Counted from the stretch's first letter, positions 10,474 to 19,056 are shown. The stretch is DNA of 64,000 nucleotides from JBAMOY01 sp037071015 (GCA_037071015.1 JBAMOY010000001.1:1-64000), one strand, 5' to 3'. Numbers and translations are program-made. Notes: generated by a model not told the origin, from the sequence alone.

Positions 10474-12716
10474 CATATAAAATATCAGCTCGTGCAGCAA
10501 TTTTATTAGGAAGAGAGAATGTTTCAAAAGTTGACGGAGCTATCATAGAATTGATAAAAAATAGTTATGATGCTGATGCGACTATGTGCTTTATATATTT
10601 TGACAAAAATGCTATATATATAATTGACAACGGAACAGGGATGGATAAAAATGCCATTGAAAATAATTGGTTAACTATTGGAACAGATAATAAAAAAGAA
10701 AACTATGTTTCAAAAAGAAATAGAATAAAATCTGGTGAAAAGGGTATAGGTAGACTTGCCCTTGATCGACTTGGTGAAAAATATGACTTATATACAAAAA
10801 CGAAGCATAGTCGTAAAATAATACATATAGCCACAAATTGGTATGATTTTGAAAAAAATAATAAAAATTTATCTGATATTCCAGTTCTTTATGAGGAATT
10901 TGATGATATAAATGGAATTTTTTCAACAGAAAAAATTCTTAGTGATATAAATTTTCAGAATTTTGAGAGTGCCACTATAATAAAAATTACTGGATTGCGC
11001 GATGAATGGGATAAATCACTTTTTAATAAAATAAAGAGGATGTTAGGGTATTTGTTGCCCCCAATAGAAAGAGGGGATTTTAGTCTTTTTTTTAAAGATT
11101 ATATTGATAACAAAAAACATGAAATAACTAATAATGTATCAGAAGAATATGATTATAAGATTATTGCAGATTTTAATGGAGAGGATTTTTTTATTACATT
11201 GTATAGAAATGAGTTTGATGTTAATAAGATTCCAAATTATATGTATAGTGAAAAAGCATTTAGTAAGTATCCATATAGAAAATCAGACTTTATTCAGAAA
11301 AAATTTGAATACAAATATTCTATTGCTCAATTGTTAAATACTAATGATATAGAAAAAATTTCTTTAGCAAAAAAGGTAGGTAGTTTCAAGTTCCATTATA
11401 TCTTTATGAAGTTAAGTGCAGGAACAAATGATATTCAAAAGTTATATTATAAAAACATTTCAAATAATCGTAAACTCTGGATGGAAGAAAATAGTGGAAT
11501 AAAAATCTATAGAGATGATTTTGTTATACGTCCATATGGGGATAATAAATCAAATGATTCTTATGACTGGTTAGGATTAGATGCACGAAAAGCACAAAGT
11601 CCTGCTGCTATTTCTCATCCAGGTATGGGGTGGAAAGTAAGAAATTCACAAGGACAAGGTACTGTTTTTATTTCTAGGGTTAAAAATGAATATATTTTAG
11701 ATAAATCGAGTCGTGAAGGGATTATAGAAAATAAAGAGTTTTCTATATTAAAAGAAATGATTATATCTATAATATCTATATTTGAGAAAGATAGAGCATA
11801 TATTGCAAAAAATTTTAAAATAATCAATGATAAAAAAAATGAAAAAGAAACGGTAAAAGCTAAAAGTACAGAAATTGCTAATAAAATATTGCAAAATAAG
11901 CTGACTGATGCTACAAAAAATATGCCAAAGGATAAGGATTCTGAAACTTTAGCAGAAGCAATTACATATTTTAGTGAAGAAAGAGAGGAATTGATTTCAG
12001 AAGTTAAATTATTGCGATCATTATCTACTAATGGATTAATTACGAGTACAATTGTACATGATCTTAAAACATTATCTGCAAATTTAATTAATAGAATAGA
12101 TAATTTAGAGTATTGTATAACAACTGGAAATAATAATTTAATTAATGAACACCTTAAGACTTTAAAACATGATGATTGTTTTTTGAAATCGTGGATATCA
12201 GTATTATTAAATCAAACAAAAAATGATAGAAGAAAAAGGAAAAAGGAAAATATTTTATCGGTTATAAATGATAGCATAAATATTATAAAGCCAATATTAG
12301 ACGCAAAACAAATTAAAATAAATAATTTGCCATCTGCCGAAAATATGTATAAAAAGATATTTGTAACTGATTTTGAAACAATTATTTATAACTTAATAAT
12401 TAACTCCATAGAATCATTTGAAAGAAATCCTGTGCCAAATAGATATATAAATATACAAATTAGTTATAATCAAGATAAATTTATAATTGATTACGAGGAT
12501 TCGGGCAAGGGAATTGGAGATACATTTGCTGACCCATATGATATATTTAATTTTGGTGTAACATCTAAAGTAAATCAAAATGGAGAAAAGGTTGGCACTG
12601 GACTTGGAATGTATATAGTAGCATCAACTGTAAGAGAATATAATGGAGATTGTACACTTTTAGAATATAAAAATAAATTTAAATTGCGTTTAAGTTTTGA
12701 GATTGGAGAAATATAA
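10461..12716 (+). CDS. double-GHKL protein: Hsp90-like ATPase plus histidine kinase
   Basis: A 751-residue soluble protein with two GHKL ATP-binding modules. The N-terminal one (HATPase_c_3 type, as in MutL/Hsp90/MORC) shows the N box EL-IKNSYDADA (E30, N34), DNGTGM at 56-61 and the lid GEKGIGR at 92-98. About 400 residues of linker/transducer region follow, then a coiled coil (about 470-530). The C-terminal module is a complete histidine-kinase core: H533 in STIVHDLKT, N box N648 in LIINSIESF, G1 box DSGKGIG at 680 and G2 box GTGLGM at 712. There is no membrane segment or obvious ligand-sensing domain. The next gene encodes a receiver protein. I infer that the N-terminal clamp senses DNA or a substrate and the C-terminal kinase signals to that receiver. 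It overlaps the methyltransferase gene by 13 bases. Confidence 0.85.
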   Translation: MENLTYKISARAAILLGRENVSKVDGAIIELIKNSYDADATMCFIYFDKNAIYIIDNGTGMDKNAIENNWLTIGTDNKKENYVSKRNRIKSGEKGIGRLALDRLGEKYDLYTKTKHSRKIIHIATNWYDFEKNNKNLSDIPVLYEEFDDINGIFSTEKILSDINFQNFESATIIKITGLRDEWDKSLFNKIKRMLGYLLPPIERGDFSLFFKDYIDNKKHEITNNVSEEYDYKIIADFNGEDFFITLYRNEFDVNKIPNYMYSEKAFSKYPYRKSDFIQKKFEYKYSIAQLLNTNDIEKISLAKKVGSFKFHYIFMKLSAGTNDIQKLYYKNISNNRKLWMEENSGIKIYRDDFVIRPYGDNKSNDSYDWLGLDARKAQSPAAISHPGMGWKVRNSQGQGTVFISRVKNEYILDKSSREGIIENKEFSILKEMIISIISIFEKDRAYIAKNFKIINDKKNEKETVKAKSTEIANKILQNKLTDATKNMPKDKDSETLAEAITYFSEEREELISEVKLLRSLSTNGLITSTIVHDLKTLSANLINRIDNLEYCITTGNNNLINEHLKTLKHDDCFLKSWISVLLNQTKNDRRKRKKENILSVINDSINIIKPILDAKQIKINNLPSAENMYKKIFVTDFETIIYNLIINSIESFERNPVPNRYINIQISYNQDKFIIDYEDSGKGIGDTFADPYDIFNFGVTSKVNQNGEKVGTGLGMYIVASTVREYNGDCTLLEYKNKFKLRLSFEIGEI

Positions 12717-12785
12717 TTAGAATTGGTTGCTTGATAAATAAATTTGGCATGTAATCAAAAAATGAAGAAAGGTAATGGTTTTAAA

Positions 12786-13481
12786 ATGAAAGAAAAAATT
12801 GTCGTTGGAATTATTGATGATGATGATTCCAAAATAGTGAATATTTCTACGAACTTATTAAAAGATGCAAATACCATTTTAGAAAATAAGGAAATTGCTT
12901 CTCAAGACAAAAAAAACTTATATAATAAGTATGAAATTCTTCCTATAAAAATAGAATTAAATAATAATATTGAATCAATGATGAATAATATTTATGGAAA
13001 AAAAGTAAATGTATTATTAATCGATTATAAGTTAACATCATTTGCTAAAATTAAGTTTTCAGGTATTGACTTAGCTAAACGGGTAAATGATGAAATATAT
13101 GAATTTCCAATTTTTATTTTGACATCTTACGAAGAAGATTTATATGATCATGAAATATTTGATTCGTATCAAATATTTGATTATCGTAGATATATGGAAG
13201 AAAAGTCAGAAACACTAGAGTTAAATTATAAAATCGTTCAACAATTTTTAATGTACAAAAAGAAACTAAAAAATTGGGAGGATAGATTGTTAGAAATTAT
13301 ACCATATGCTGGAACAAGTTCTGATATTGATGACGAAATATTTGATTTAGATTATAAAATATCGAAATCAGTCTATCATAATAAAGTTGCATCGCGACGT
13401 ACTAAAAGAATAGCTTGCTCTGATAAAATGGAAGAGTTATTATCCAAATTGGAAGGAATAGTAAATGACTATGACAAATGA
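12786..13481 (+). CDS. stand-alone receiver-domain protein
   Basis: A 231-residue protein with a receiver (REC) fold. The acidic pocket is D11-D14 in VGIIDDDDSK, the likely phospho-acceptor is D80 in VNVLLIDYKL, and the conserved threonine is T113 in FILTSYE. An insertion of about 30 residues separates strand 1 from strand 3 compared with CheY. The last ~100 residues are helical and charged, with no DNA-binding domain, so the output is probably protein-protein contact. The ATG at 12786, behind AAAGGTAATGG, is preferred over an upstream TTG. Its partner kinase is the preceding gene. The HNH gene starts 17 bases inside it, indicating coupled translation with the putative effector. Confidence 0.75.
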   Translation: MKEKIVVGIIDDDDSKIVNISTNLLKDANTILENKEIASQDKKNLYNKYEILPIKIELNNNIESMMNNIYGKKVNVLLIDYKLTSFAKIKFSGIDLAKRVNDEIYEFPIFILTSYEEDLYDHEIFDSYQIFDYRRYMEEKSETLELNYKIVQQFLMYKKKLKNWEDRLLEIIPYAGTSSDIDDEIFDLDYKISKSVYHNKVASRRTKRIACSDKMEELLSKLEGIVNDYDK

Positions 13482-14106
13482 TATTACTGATGAAATAAAA
13501 CTATTATCAAAGACTGACAAAGTTATCTGTATTAAAAAAAATGTTCCTGTTAGAAGTTTTCATGGTAAAGTGTGGAGGACAATGAAAACTAATAAAAAAT
13601 ATTTAGCTAGAGATTTTGAGCATAGATGTTGTTATTGTGATGATTTAGATGAGTATAATGGAAAATATGAATCATATGCAGTTGAACACTTTGCTCCAAA
13701 ATCAAAGTTTAAAGATTTAGAATTTGATTATGATAATCTATTATACTGCTGTCGAATGTGTAATTCATCTAAATCTGATAAGTGGGTTGGAGTAACAGCA
13801 AAAGAAAATATAGTTGATAATAAAGGATTTATTGATCCTTGTATGCCCGAATATTATGCTAACTTAGCAAGGAAAACTAATGGGGAAATCATATTTTTAA
13901 CAGAACTAGGAAAATATATGTATTATGAATTAAAATTATATGCTAAACAGCATCAAACAAATTATCAAATTAACAGACTAAGTGAAATCAAAAGAAAGAT
14001 AGATACATTGTTAAAACATTCAAAGTTATCATTAAATGAAAGAAAGAAATTAAAACGAATAAGAGATGAAATATGTGATAAAATTTTGGATTATTTAGGA
14101 TTATAA
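13465..14106 (+). CDS. HNH endonuclease, PtuB/TIGR02646-like
   Basis: A 213-residue HNH nuclease. A zinc site is formed by CxxC at C55/C58 and CxxC at C96/C99. The catalytic core is VEHFAPKSKF (E74-H75), then DYDNLLYCCRMCNSSKSDK (N91, N100 and following). The HF-PKS...DNL...CxxCN-xK arrangement is that of the HNH effectors of Septu (PtuB) and some retrons. In Septu the partner is an ABC-type ATPase; here the neighbours are a GHKL kinase and a receiver. It is the last gene of the operon, overlaps the receiver gene by 17 bases and is followed by a terminator at 14212. Cleavage of DNA or RNA on activation is inference. Confidence 0.85.
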   Translation: MTMTNDITDEIKLLSKTDKVICIKKNVPVRSFHGKVWRTMKTNKKYLARDFEHRCCYCDDLDEYNGKYESYAVEHFAPKSKFKDLEFDYDNLLYCCRMCNSSKSDKWVGVTAKENIVDNKGFIDPCMPEYYANLARKTNGEIIFLTELGKYMYYELKLYAKQHQTNYQINRLSEIKRKIDTLLKHSKLSLNERKKLKRIRDEICDKILDYLGL

Positions 14107-14211
14107 AATTATACTTGTAATCTCCTCAAAACAGAGTTAACATACACTACAAGGAATCGATTTTTACCTTATATTTTTAAAAGATGACACCCATCACCCC
14201 ATATAGAAATT

Positions 14212-14237
14212 AAATCAACTCATAAGTTGATTTTTTT
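14212..14237 (+). terminator. terminator of the defence operon
   Basis: AAATCAACT and AGTTGATTT form a perfect 9-bp stem with a CATA loop, followed by a T run. It is the first terminator seen after the Fic-to-HNH gene run. Confidence 0.75.
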
Positions 14238-14318
14238 ATTTAAAGAGATTAAAAATATTGAATAGCATCTTTGATAATTAAATTTTATACAATCATCATC
14301 AAGAAAAAAGTGATAATA

Positions 14319-14428
14319 ATGAATATTGGAAATATAAAAGAAATTTTTAAAGATAGTTGTTCTAAAAACTTATTTTATTCTAAACTATAATAGTTGGAAT
14401 TATAGTAATTATTTTGGTGAGAAAATAA
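14319..14428 (+). pseudogene. remnant of a small tail-anchored peptide
   Basis: An ATG reads 23 residues (MNIGNIKEIFKDSCSKNLFYSKL) and stops. In the adjacent frame, immediately after, it continues IIVGIIVIILVRK then stop, which would be a classic C-terminal membrane anchor. A single-base loss near 14386 explains both parts. Function is unknown; the reading could be chance. Confidence 0.25.
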
Positions 14429-14479
14429 TAGGTATTTAATTATATAAATGCCGGTGGTGAGGACTTTATATATCACGTG

Positions 14480-14502
14480 AACTTATTTAAGTTCTTTTTT
14501 TA
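14480..14502 (+). terminator. hairpin terminator
   Basis: GAACTT and AAGTTC enclose ATTT and are followed by TTTTTTTA. No intact gene precedes it, so it may belong to the decayed small ORF. Confidence 0.5.
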
Positions 14503-14590
14503 TAGAGTTTTTAATATCAATACAAATTATTAACCAGGTAATCTCAATAAAAGATAATTTAAAATATGATATAATATTTAGGGTGATATC

Positions 14591-16312
14591 ATGGATGATT
14601 TAACAGTAGAACAATGGTTAGAAAAAAGTCCGCCCCTTAAAGAATTAAGTAAGTCTGTTTTAATCATTTCTAGAGAAGCAATTGATGCTTATAAGAGTGA
14701 TGATACCATAGACGTAGGGACTAAAGAAGTTAGTGTTAATTTATTAAAAAATATTCTTTGTACTGATGAATATTATACATATGTGGATAAGTTATTCAAA
14801 AATGAAATAGCACAATTCACTGTTAGTTATATTTATGGTGGCGATATAGTTAATGGTATTAGTTTAAGTAAAACTCAAATCGTAAAAGGATTAGAAATAC
14901 TTATACAAGCTGGTGAAATAGTGCCTGATAGTAATTTAATTGCTAGATATAATTTTCTTTGTAATGAGGTATCTTTTAATAAATTCATAGAAAAAAATTT
15001 ATCGACTAATTTTGATATAGAAATTGATGGATATGACTATTCATTTTCAGCTAGCGAATTAATTAGTTTTATGCAGATATCTGATGATGATTTCGATAAG
15101 GTTTGCAGTTCAAATGATATTAAAAAAATAAACGGTATCAAAAAAGAACACTTTGTATATGCCGCTTCTAAATATTTAATTAAAAGTGGAGTTTTTATCG
15201 ACTATATTGTTCCTGAGCGTATTGAAAAGCGCTTTAATCAAATTATCAAGTTTGAAAAAATTGATATTGAAGCAATTAATAGAATAAATAAAATTGAAGA
15301 TGACAATATTGAAAAAGTTGTTGTAAATGAAAAGCTAAAACAAGCCATATTAAGTGGATTACCACAGGATGTTAGCCAATTAGAGCAAGCTATCTATATT
15401 TATATTAAAATGTGTAAAGTTTTAACTTATGATGAAGAATTTTATGCTGCTAAGCAAATGGGAGATATAGCTAGAAAACATGAGAATATTGAAAATGTTT
15501 ACAATATAACACCGGAAAAGAACCGGGTAGTTTGTTATGAATTCAATGCGATATATGGGAAATTATTAGAAACGCTTGGCATAAAATTCGAAACATTTTC
15601 ACAGGGATTAATAAATAATTTTGGTGGTGGTCATGCTGATTTAAAATTTAGATGTGGTAAATTTTTAATTAATGCTGACGCTGTCACCTCAATATTACAT
15701 GGTGATATGGTAAAAGCTAAAACAAATCAACCTTTAGTAGGCATAAAATGTATTAATGTTAATACTGATACTAAACTAGAGTTTTCAGATTTGATGACAA
15801 AGATGTATGATTTAATTGTTAAGCAGGAAGAAAATAATAAAAATTTGCCGGCAGAACATATCGAAACTTTAGATGAGGTATTAGCACAGTATCGAAAGAC
15901 AGTACCCAATTATCCTAAGATAAATTTACAGCAAAAATTAGCCATTATGATTGATAAAATTAATAGCTTTAATTTTACTGGAATGGATGCTTTCGGATAT
16001 ATGTTGCAATTAGAGAAAATTTTGTTTACCCAAGAAGAACGGAAAAATAATATTAAAGTAAGTATCTTTGGACATAATATCAACACAGGTAACCAAACAT
16101 CAATAGCAAGTGCTGTATTAACTATTAATGAAGAAAATAATGTTCAAAATGGAGTTAATAATATATACTATTTTTACCATCCTGACACAAAGTTAATACC
16201 TATTAGTTTAGCAGAAATTCAAGAGAAGTTTGATAAGGGAATCTTTGATTATGTTGACCCGAAAGATCCTAGAATACCAGGAATAATTGAAAAAGGTGGT
16301 ATTAAAAAATGA
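14591..16312 (+). CDS. transglutaminase-fold protein of unknown role
   Basis: A 573-residue soluble protein that I do not recognise by name. Its middle (about 265-375) fits the transglutaminase/papain-like fold: SQLEQAIYIYIKMCKVLTYDE is the lead-in typical of bacterial transglutaminase-like domains, then C315 (RVVCYEF), H348 (GGGHADL) and D363 (NADAV), giving a C-H-D triad with normal spacing. The N-terminal 250 residues look helical and the C-terminal 200 residues are an unassigned alpha/beta region. There is no signal peptide, so it would act in the cytoplasm unless exported unconventionally. It overlaps the next small gene by 4 bases (ATGA), so they are likely functionally paired. Activity could be peptidase or amide transfer. 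Confidence 0.6.
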   Translation: MDDLTVEQWLEKSPPLKELSKSVLIISREAIDAYKSDDTIDVGTKEVSVNLLKNILCTDEYYTYVDKLFKNEIAQFTVSYIYGGDIVNGISLSKTQIVKGLEILIQAGEIVPDSNLIARYNFLCNEVSFNKFIEKNLSTNFDIEIDGYDYSFSASELISFMQISDDDFDKVCSSNDIKKINGIKKEHFVYAASKYLIKSGVFIDYIVPERIEKRFNQIIKFEKIDIEAINRINKIEDDNIEKVVVNEKLKQAILSGLPQDVSQLEQAIYIYIKMCKVLTYDEEFYAAKQMGDIARKHENIENVYNITPEKNRVVCYEFNAIYGKLLETLGIKFETFSQGLINNFGGGHADLKFRCGKFLINADAVTSILHGDMVKAKTNQPLVGIKCINVNTDTKLEFSDLMTKMYDLIVKQEENNKNLPAEHIETLDEVLAQYRKTVPNYPKINLQQKLAIMIDKINSFNFTGMDAFGYMLQLEKILFTQEERKNNIKVSIFGHNINTGNQTSIASAVLTINEENNVQNGVNNIYYFYHPDTKLIPISLAEIQEKFDKGIFDYVDPKDPRIPGIIEKGGIKK

Positions 16313-16533
16313 TTGGTAAAATAAGAAAATTAAATCAGCAATTACTTCAAAATAATGTCAACAATCCTAGAGAATTAAATAAACAAAAATTAATAGAGAA
16401 GATATTATCTGAAAAAAATTGCTTTTTAAAAATGAGCATTGAAGATGCATATTCTATTCTTAGAGACTTAAAAATACCAGAAGATCAAATCAAAGATGTT
16501 TATTTTAACTTGATTGATCCCGAAATTGAATAA
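16309..16533 (+). CDS. small partner protein (74 residues)
   Basis: A small, charged, helical protein with no recognised domain. Its start overlaps the stop of the transglutaminase-fold gene (ATGA), which is typical for stoichiometric partners such as an inhibitor or adaptor. That role is inference. A short AT-rich gap with the CIRCE operator of the next operon follows. Confidence 0.55.
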   Translation: MIGKIRKLNQQLLQNNVNNPRELNKQKLIEKILSEKNCFLKMSIEDAYSILRDLKIPEDQIKDVYFNLIDPEIE

Positions 16534-16570
16534 ATATATAACATAATAAAAAATGTGAAATTATGTTATT

Positions 16571-16597
16571 TTAGCACTCTCTTGTTTACATTGCTAA
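16571..16597. promoter_or_regulatory. CIRCE operator (HrcA site)
   Basis: TTAGCACTC at 16571-16579, a 9-base spacer, then CATTGCTAA at 16589-16597. The left arm matches the CIRCE consensus perfectly; the right arm matches GAGTGCTAA at 7 of 9 positions. It overlaps the hsp20 promoter, as expected for HrcA repression of heat-shock genes. Confidence 0.8.
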
Positions 16598-16612
16598 AAA
16601 TAGTGATATAAT
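16585..16612 (+). promoter_or_regulatory. hsp20-htpG promoter
   Basis: TTTACA at 16585-16590 is followed by a 16-base spacer and TATAAT at 16607-16612, inside and just after the CIRCE repeat. The leader that follows has two small hairpins: AAAGGTTA/TAACCTTT (16622-16645) and CATAGA/TCTATG (about 16660-16673). Confidence 0.65.
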
Positions 16613-16700
16613 TATATATGTAAAGGTTAATATTAAATAACCTTTGCTGGAAGTATCATAGAAGTCTATGTACATATAATTTTAAAGGGAGGGATAACTT

Positions 16701-17114
16701 ATGTTACCAAGAATAACAAAATTTAGTATTTTAGATGATATGTTTGATGATCCATTTTTTACTAAGAGAGAAAGAGAAATAATGAAGACTGACATCAAGG
16801 AAAAAGATGGCAATTATATCCTTGACATTGATATGCCAGGCTGTGACAAGAGCGATATCAAAATTGAACTTAATAATGGATATTTGACTGTAACAGCTAC
16901 AGTTAACAAAGAAGTTAATGATGAAAATAAAACAGAAAATTATTTGCATCAAGAGAGATTTTATGGAAAATGTTCACGTTCTTACTATGCTGGCGATAAT
17001 ATAAAAGAAGAAGATGTCGTCGCTTCATTTAAAAATGGGATTTTAACTTTAACTTTCCCTAAAAATATAGTTAAAGATGAATCTACTAAAAAATATATTG
17101 AAATAAATGACTAA
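16701..17114 (+). CDS. small heat-shock protein (Hsp20/alpha-crystallin)
   Basis: A 137-residue small heat-shock chaperone. The alpha-crystallin domain runs from about residue 27 (KTDIKEKDGNYILDIDMPGCDKSDIKIELNNGYLTV) to the conserved late strand ASFKNGILTLTFPK, which matches the family signature A-x-x-x-N-G-x-L. These proteins form oligomers that hold unfolding proteins for refolding by other chaperones. A strong Shine-Dalgarno (AGGGAGGG) precedes it. The CIRCE operator upstream indicates HrcA control. htpG follows after a hairpin, so both heat-shock genes probably share the operator. Confidence 0.93.
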   Translation: MLPRITKFSILDDMFDDPFFTKREREIMKTDIKEKDGNYILDIDMPGCDKSDIKIELNNGYLTVTATVNKEVNDENKTENYLHQERFYGKCSRSYYAGDNIKEEDVVASFKNGILTLTFPKNIVKDESTKKYIEIND

Positions 17115-17122
17115 AGTATAGT

Positions 17123-17145
17123 AAAAAGCAACATTGTTGCTTTTT
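17123..17145 (+). terminator. intercistronic hairpin between hsp20 and htpG
   Basis: AAAAAGCAAC and GTTGCTTTTT form a 10-bp stem with an ATT loop. It lies between two likely co-regulated genes, so it may be a partial terminator lowering htpG expression relative to hsp20. Confidence 0.6.
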
Positions 17146-17166
17146 ATCATTATAGGAGGGATTAAT

Positions 17167-19050
17167 ATGAAGAAAAAGGCATTTAAATCAGAATCAAAAA
17201 AACTATTAAATTTAATGATAAACTCAATTTACACTAATAAAGATATTTTCTTGAGAGAATTAATATCAAATGCTAGTGATGCTCTTGATAAAATATATTT
17301 CCAATCTTTAACAGATAAAAAAATAAAACTTAAGAAGAAGGATTTAAAAATTAAAGTTAGTATTGATAAAGATAAGCGAACACTAACTATATCTGATAAC
17401 GGTTGTGGAATGACAGAAGTAGAATTGGAACACAATTTAGGAACCATCGCTGAAAGTGGATCCGATGTATTTAAACAAATTAATAAGAATAAAGATATTA
17501 ATATAATTGGACAATTTGGAGTTGGTTTCTATTCTGTTTTTATGGTTGCAGATCAAGTGGATGTTAATAGTAAACCGTATAATAGTAATGATAGTTATTT
17601 ATGGTCATCAACGGGTGAAGATGGCTACACAATCCAAAAAAGTAATAAGACTATTGCGGGAACTGATATTGTTATCAAAATCAAAGATGATAGCGAAGAG
17701 TATAACTATAGTCAATATTTAGATGAATATAAGATAGAAGAATTAATAAAAAAATATTCTAATTATATTCATTATCCTATTAAAATGGAAATGACACATC
17801 AACATTTAAAAGAGGGAACTACAGATGAGTACGAAGAACATAAAGAGGAAAAGGTGTTAAATAATATCCAACCGATTTGGAAAAAAGATAAAAAGAAATT
17901 AAAGCAAGAAGATTATGATAATTTTTACATGACAACTTATTATGACTATGAAAAACCATTATCTACTATTAAATATGATACTGAGGGTACTTGCAGTTTT
18001 ACTTCACTTTTATTTATTCCGAGTCATGCCCCTTATGACTTATATTCAAAAGAGTATAAGCGTGGTTTGCAACTTTATTCTAATGGGGTACTGATCATGG
18101 ATAAATGTGAAGATTTATTGCCAGATTATTACGGTTTTGTCAAAGGATTAGTTGATAGTGAGGATATATCTCTTAATATCTCGCGTGAAATGCTACAAAA
18201 AGATCATCAATTAAAAATAATTGCTAAAAATGTAGCTAAAAAAATAAATAAAGAATTAGTCAGTATGTTAGAAAAAGAACGTGATAAATATGAACAGTTC
18301 TTTAAAGAATTTGGCTCTCAATTAAAGATTGGTATCTATAATAATTTTGGAGCGAATAAAGATGAATTACAAGATTTACTATTGTTTCACTCATCTAAAA
18401 ACAATAAATATATAACTTTAAAAGAGTATATTAATAATCTTAAAGAAAATCAAGATAACATCTATTATGCTGTTGGTGAAAGTATAGCTAAAATAGATTT
18501 GATGCCGCAAGTTGAAGAAGTTAAAGATCATGGATATGAAGTATTATATTTAACTGATTATGCAGACGAATTTGTCATTCAAGTTTTACAAGATTATGAA
18601 GGTAAAAAATTTAAAAATGTTACGAGTGCCGATTTGAATTTAGAAGATAATGATATGAAAGAAACTATTGAAAAAATTAACGAAGAAAATCAAGGACTAT
18701 TAGATAAAATTAAAACATCTTTAAATGGTGAAGTTAGTAAGGTTAAATTTACAGCCAATTTGAAAAAACATCCGGTCTGCCTAACAACAGAAGGAAACAT
18801 TTCAACTAATATGGAAAGGGTATTAAACTCTTTACCAACCAATGGAGAAAAGGTTAAAGCTGAAACTGTTCTATTAATTAATCATAATCATCCAATAGCT
18901 AAAAAGATCGAAGAAATCCATCATCATAATCCGAATGAGTTAGATAAATATGCTAAAGTATTATATGCTGAAGCAAGATTGATTGAAGGATTAAATATTG
19001 ATAATCCGAGTGAAATTAGTGATTTAGTTTGCGAATTATTATCGAAATAA
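17167..19050 (+). CDS. htpG: chaperone HtpG (bacterial Hsp90)
   Basis: A 627-residue Hsp90 family chaperone of normal bacterial length. GHKL motifs are clear near the N-terminus: LISNASDALDKI, ISDNGCGM and GQFGVGFYSVFMVAD, and the middle domain carries the conserved SREMLQ segment. HtpG is a homodimeric ATP-driven clamp that remodels client proteins in the cytosol. The ATG at 17167 sits 7 bases after AGGAGGG, so the longer frame from 17134 is not used. It follows hsp20 and probably shares its CIRCE-controlled promoter. Confidence 0.95.
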   Translation: MKKKAFKSESKKLLNLMINSIYTNKDIFLRELISNASDALDKIYFQSLTDKKIKLKKKDLKIKVSIDKDKRTLTISDNGCGMTEVELEHNLGTIAESGSDVFKQINKNKDINIIGQFGVGFYSVFMVADQVDVNSKPYNSNDSYLWSSTGEDGYTIQKSNKTIAGTDIVIKIKDDSEEYNYSQYLDEYKIEELIKKYSNYIHYPIKMEMTHQHLKEGTTDEYEEHKEEKVLNNIQPIWKKDKKKLKQEDYDNFYMTTYYDYEKPLSTIKYDTEGTCSFTSLLFIPSHAPYDLYSKEYKRGLQLYSNGVLIMDKCEDLLPDYYGFVKGLVDSEDISLNISREMLQKDHQLKIIAKNVAKKINKELVSMLEKERDKYEQFFKEFGSQLKIGIYNNFGANKDELQDLLLFHSSKNNKYITLKEYINNLKENQDNIYYAVGESIAKIDLMPQVEEVKDHGYEVLYLTDYADEFVIQVLQDYEGKKFKNVTSADLNLEDNDMKETIEKINEENQGLLDKIKTSLNGEVSKVKFTANLKKHPVCLTTEGNISTNMERVLNSLPTNGEKVKAETVLLINHNHPIAKKIEEIHHHNPNELDKYAKVLYAEARLIEGLNIDNPSEISDLVCELLSK

Positions 19051-19056
19051 ATATTA

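Larger units (their letters stand above)
14107..14590. other. spacer between defence operon and next gene
   Basis: About 480 bases with no intact gene. It contains the operon terminator (14212), a small frameshifted membrane-peptide remnant (14319-14428), a second hairpin terminator (14480) and a -10-like TATAAT at 14570-14575 serving the next gene. Confidence 0.6.

Noticed and set aside
4298..14106. BREX, DISARM or a standard Septu locus
   Set aside because: There is no PglZ, BrxC/L, DrmA/B/C or ABC-type PtuA. Only the HNH protein resembles PtuB, and Mod/Res are plainly type III.
16622..16673. RNA thermometer in the hsp20 leader
   Set aside because: Two small hairpins exist but neither sequesters the ribosome-binding site at about 16687; CIRCE explains the heat control.
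17134..17166. N-terminal extension of HtpG
   Set aside because: The extension lies in the terminator and spacer, and the ATG at 17167 has the AGGAGGG site.
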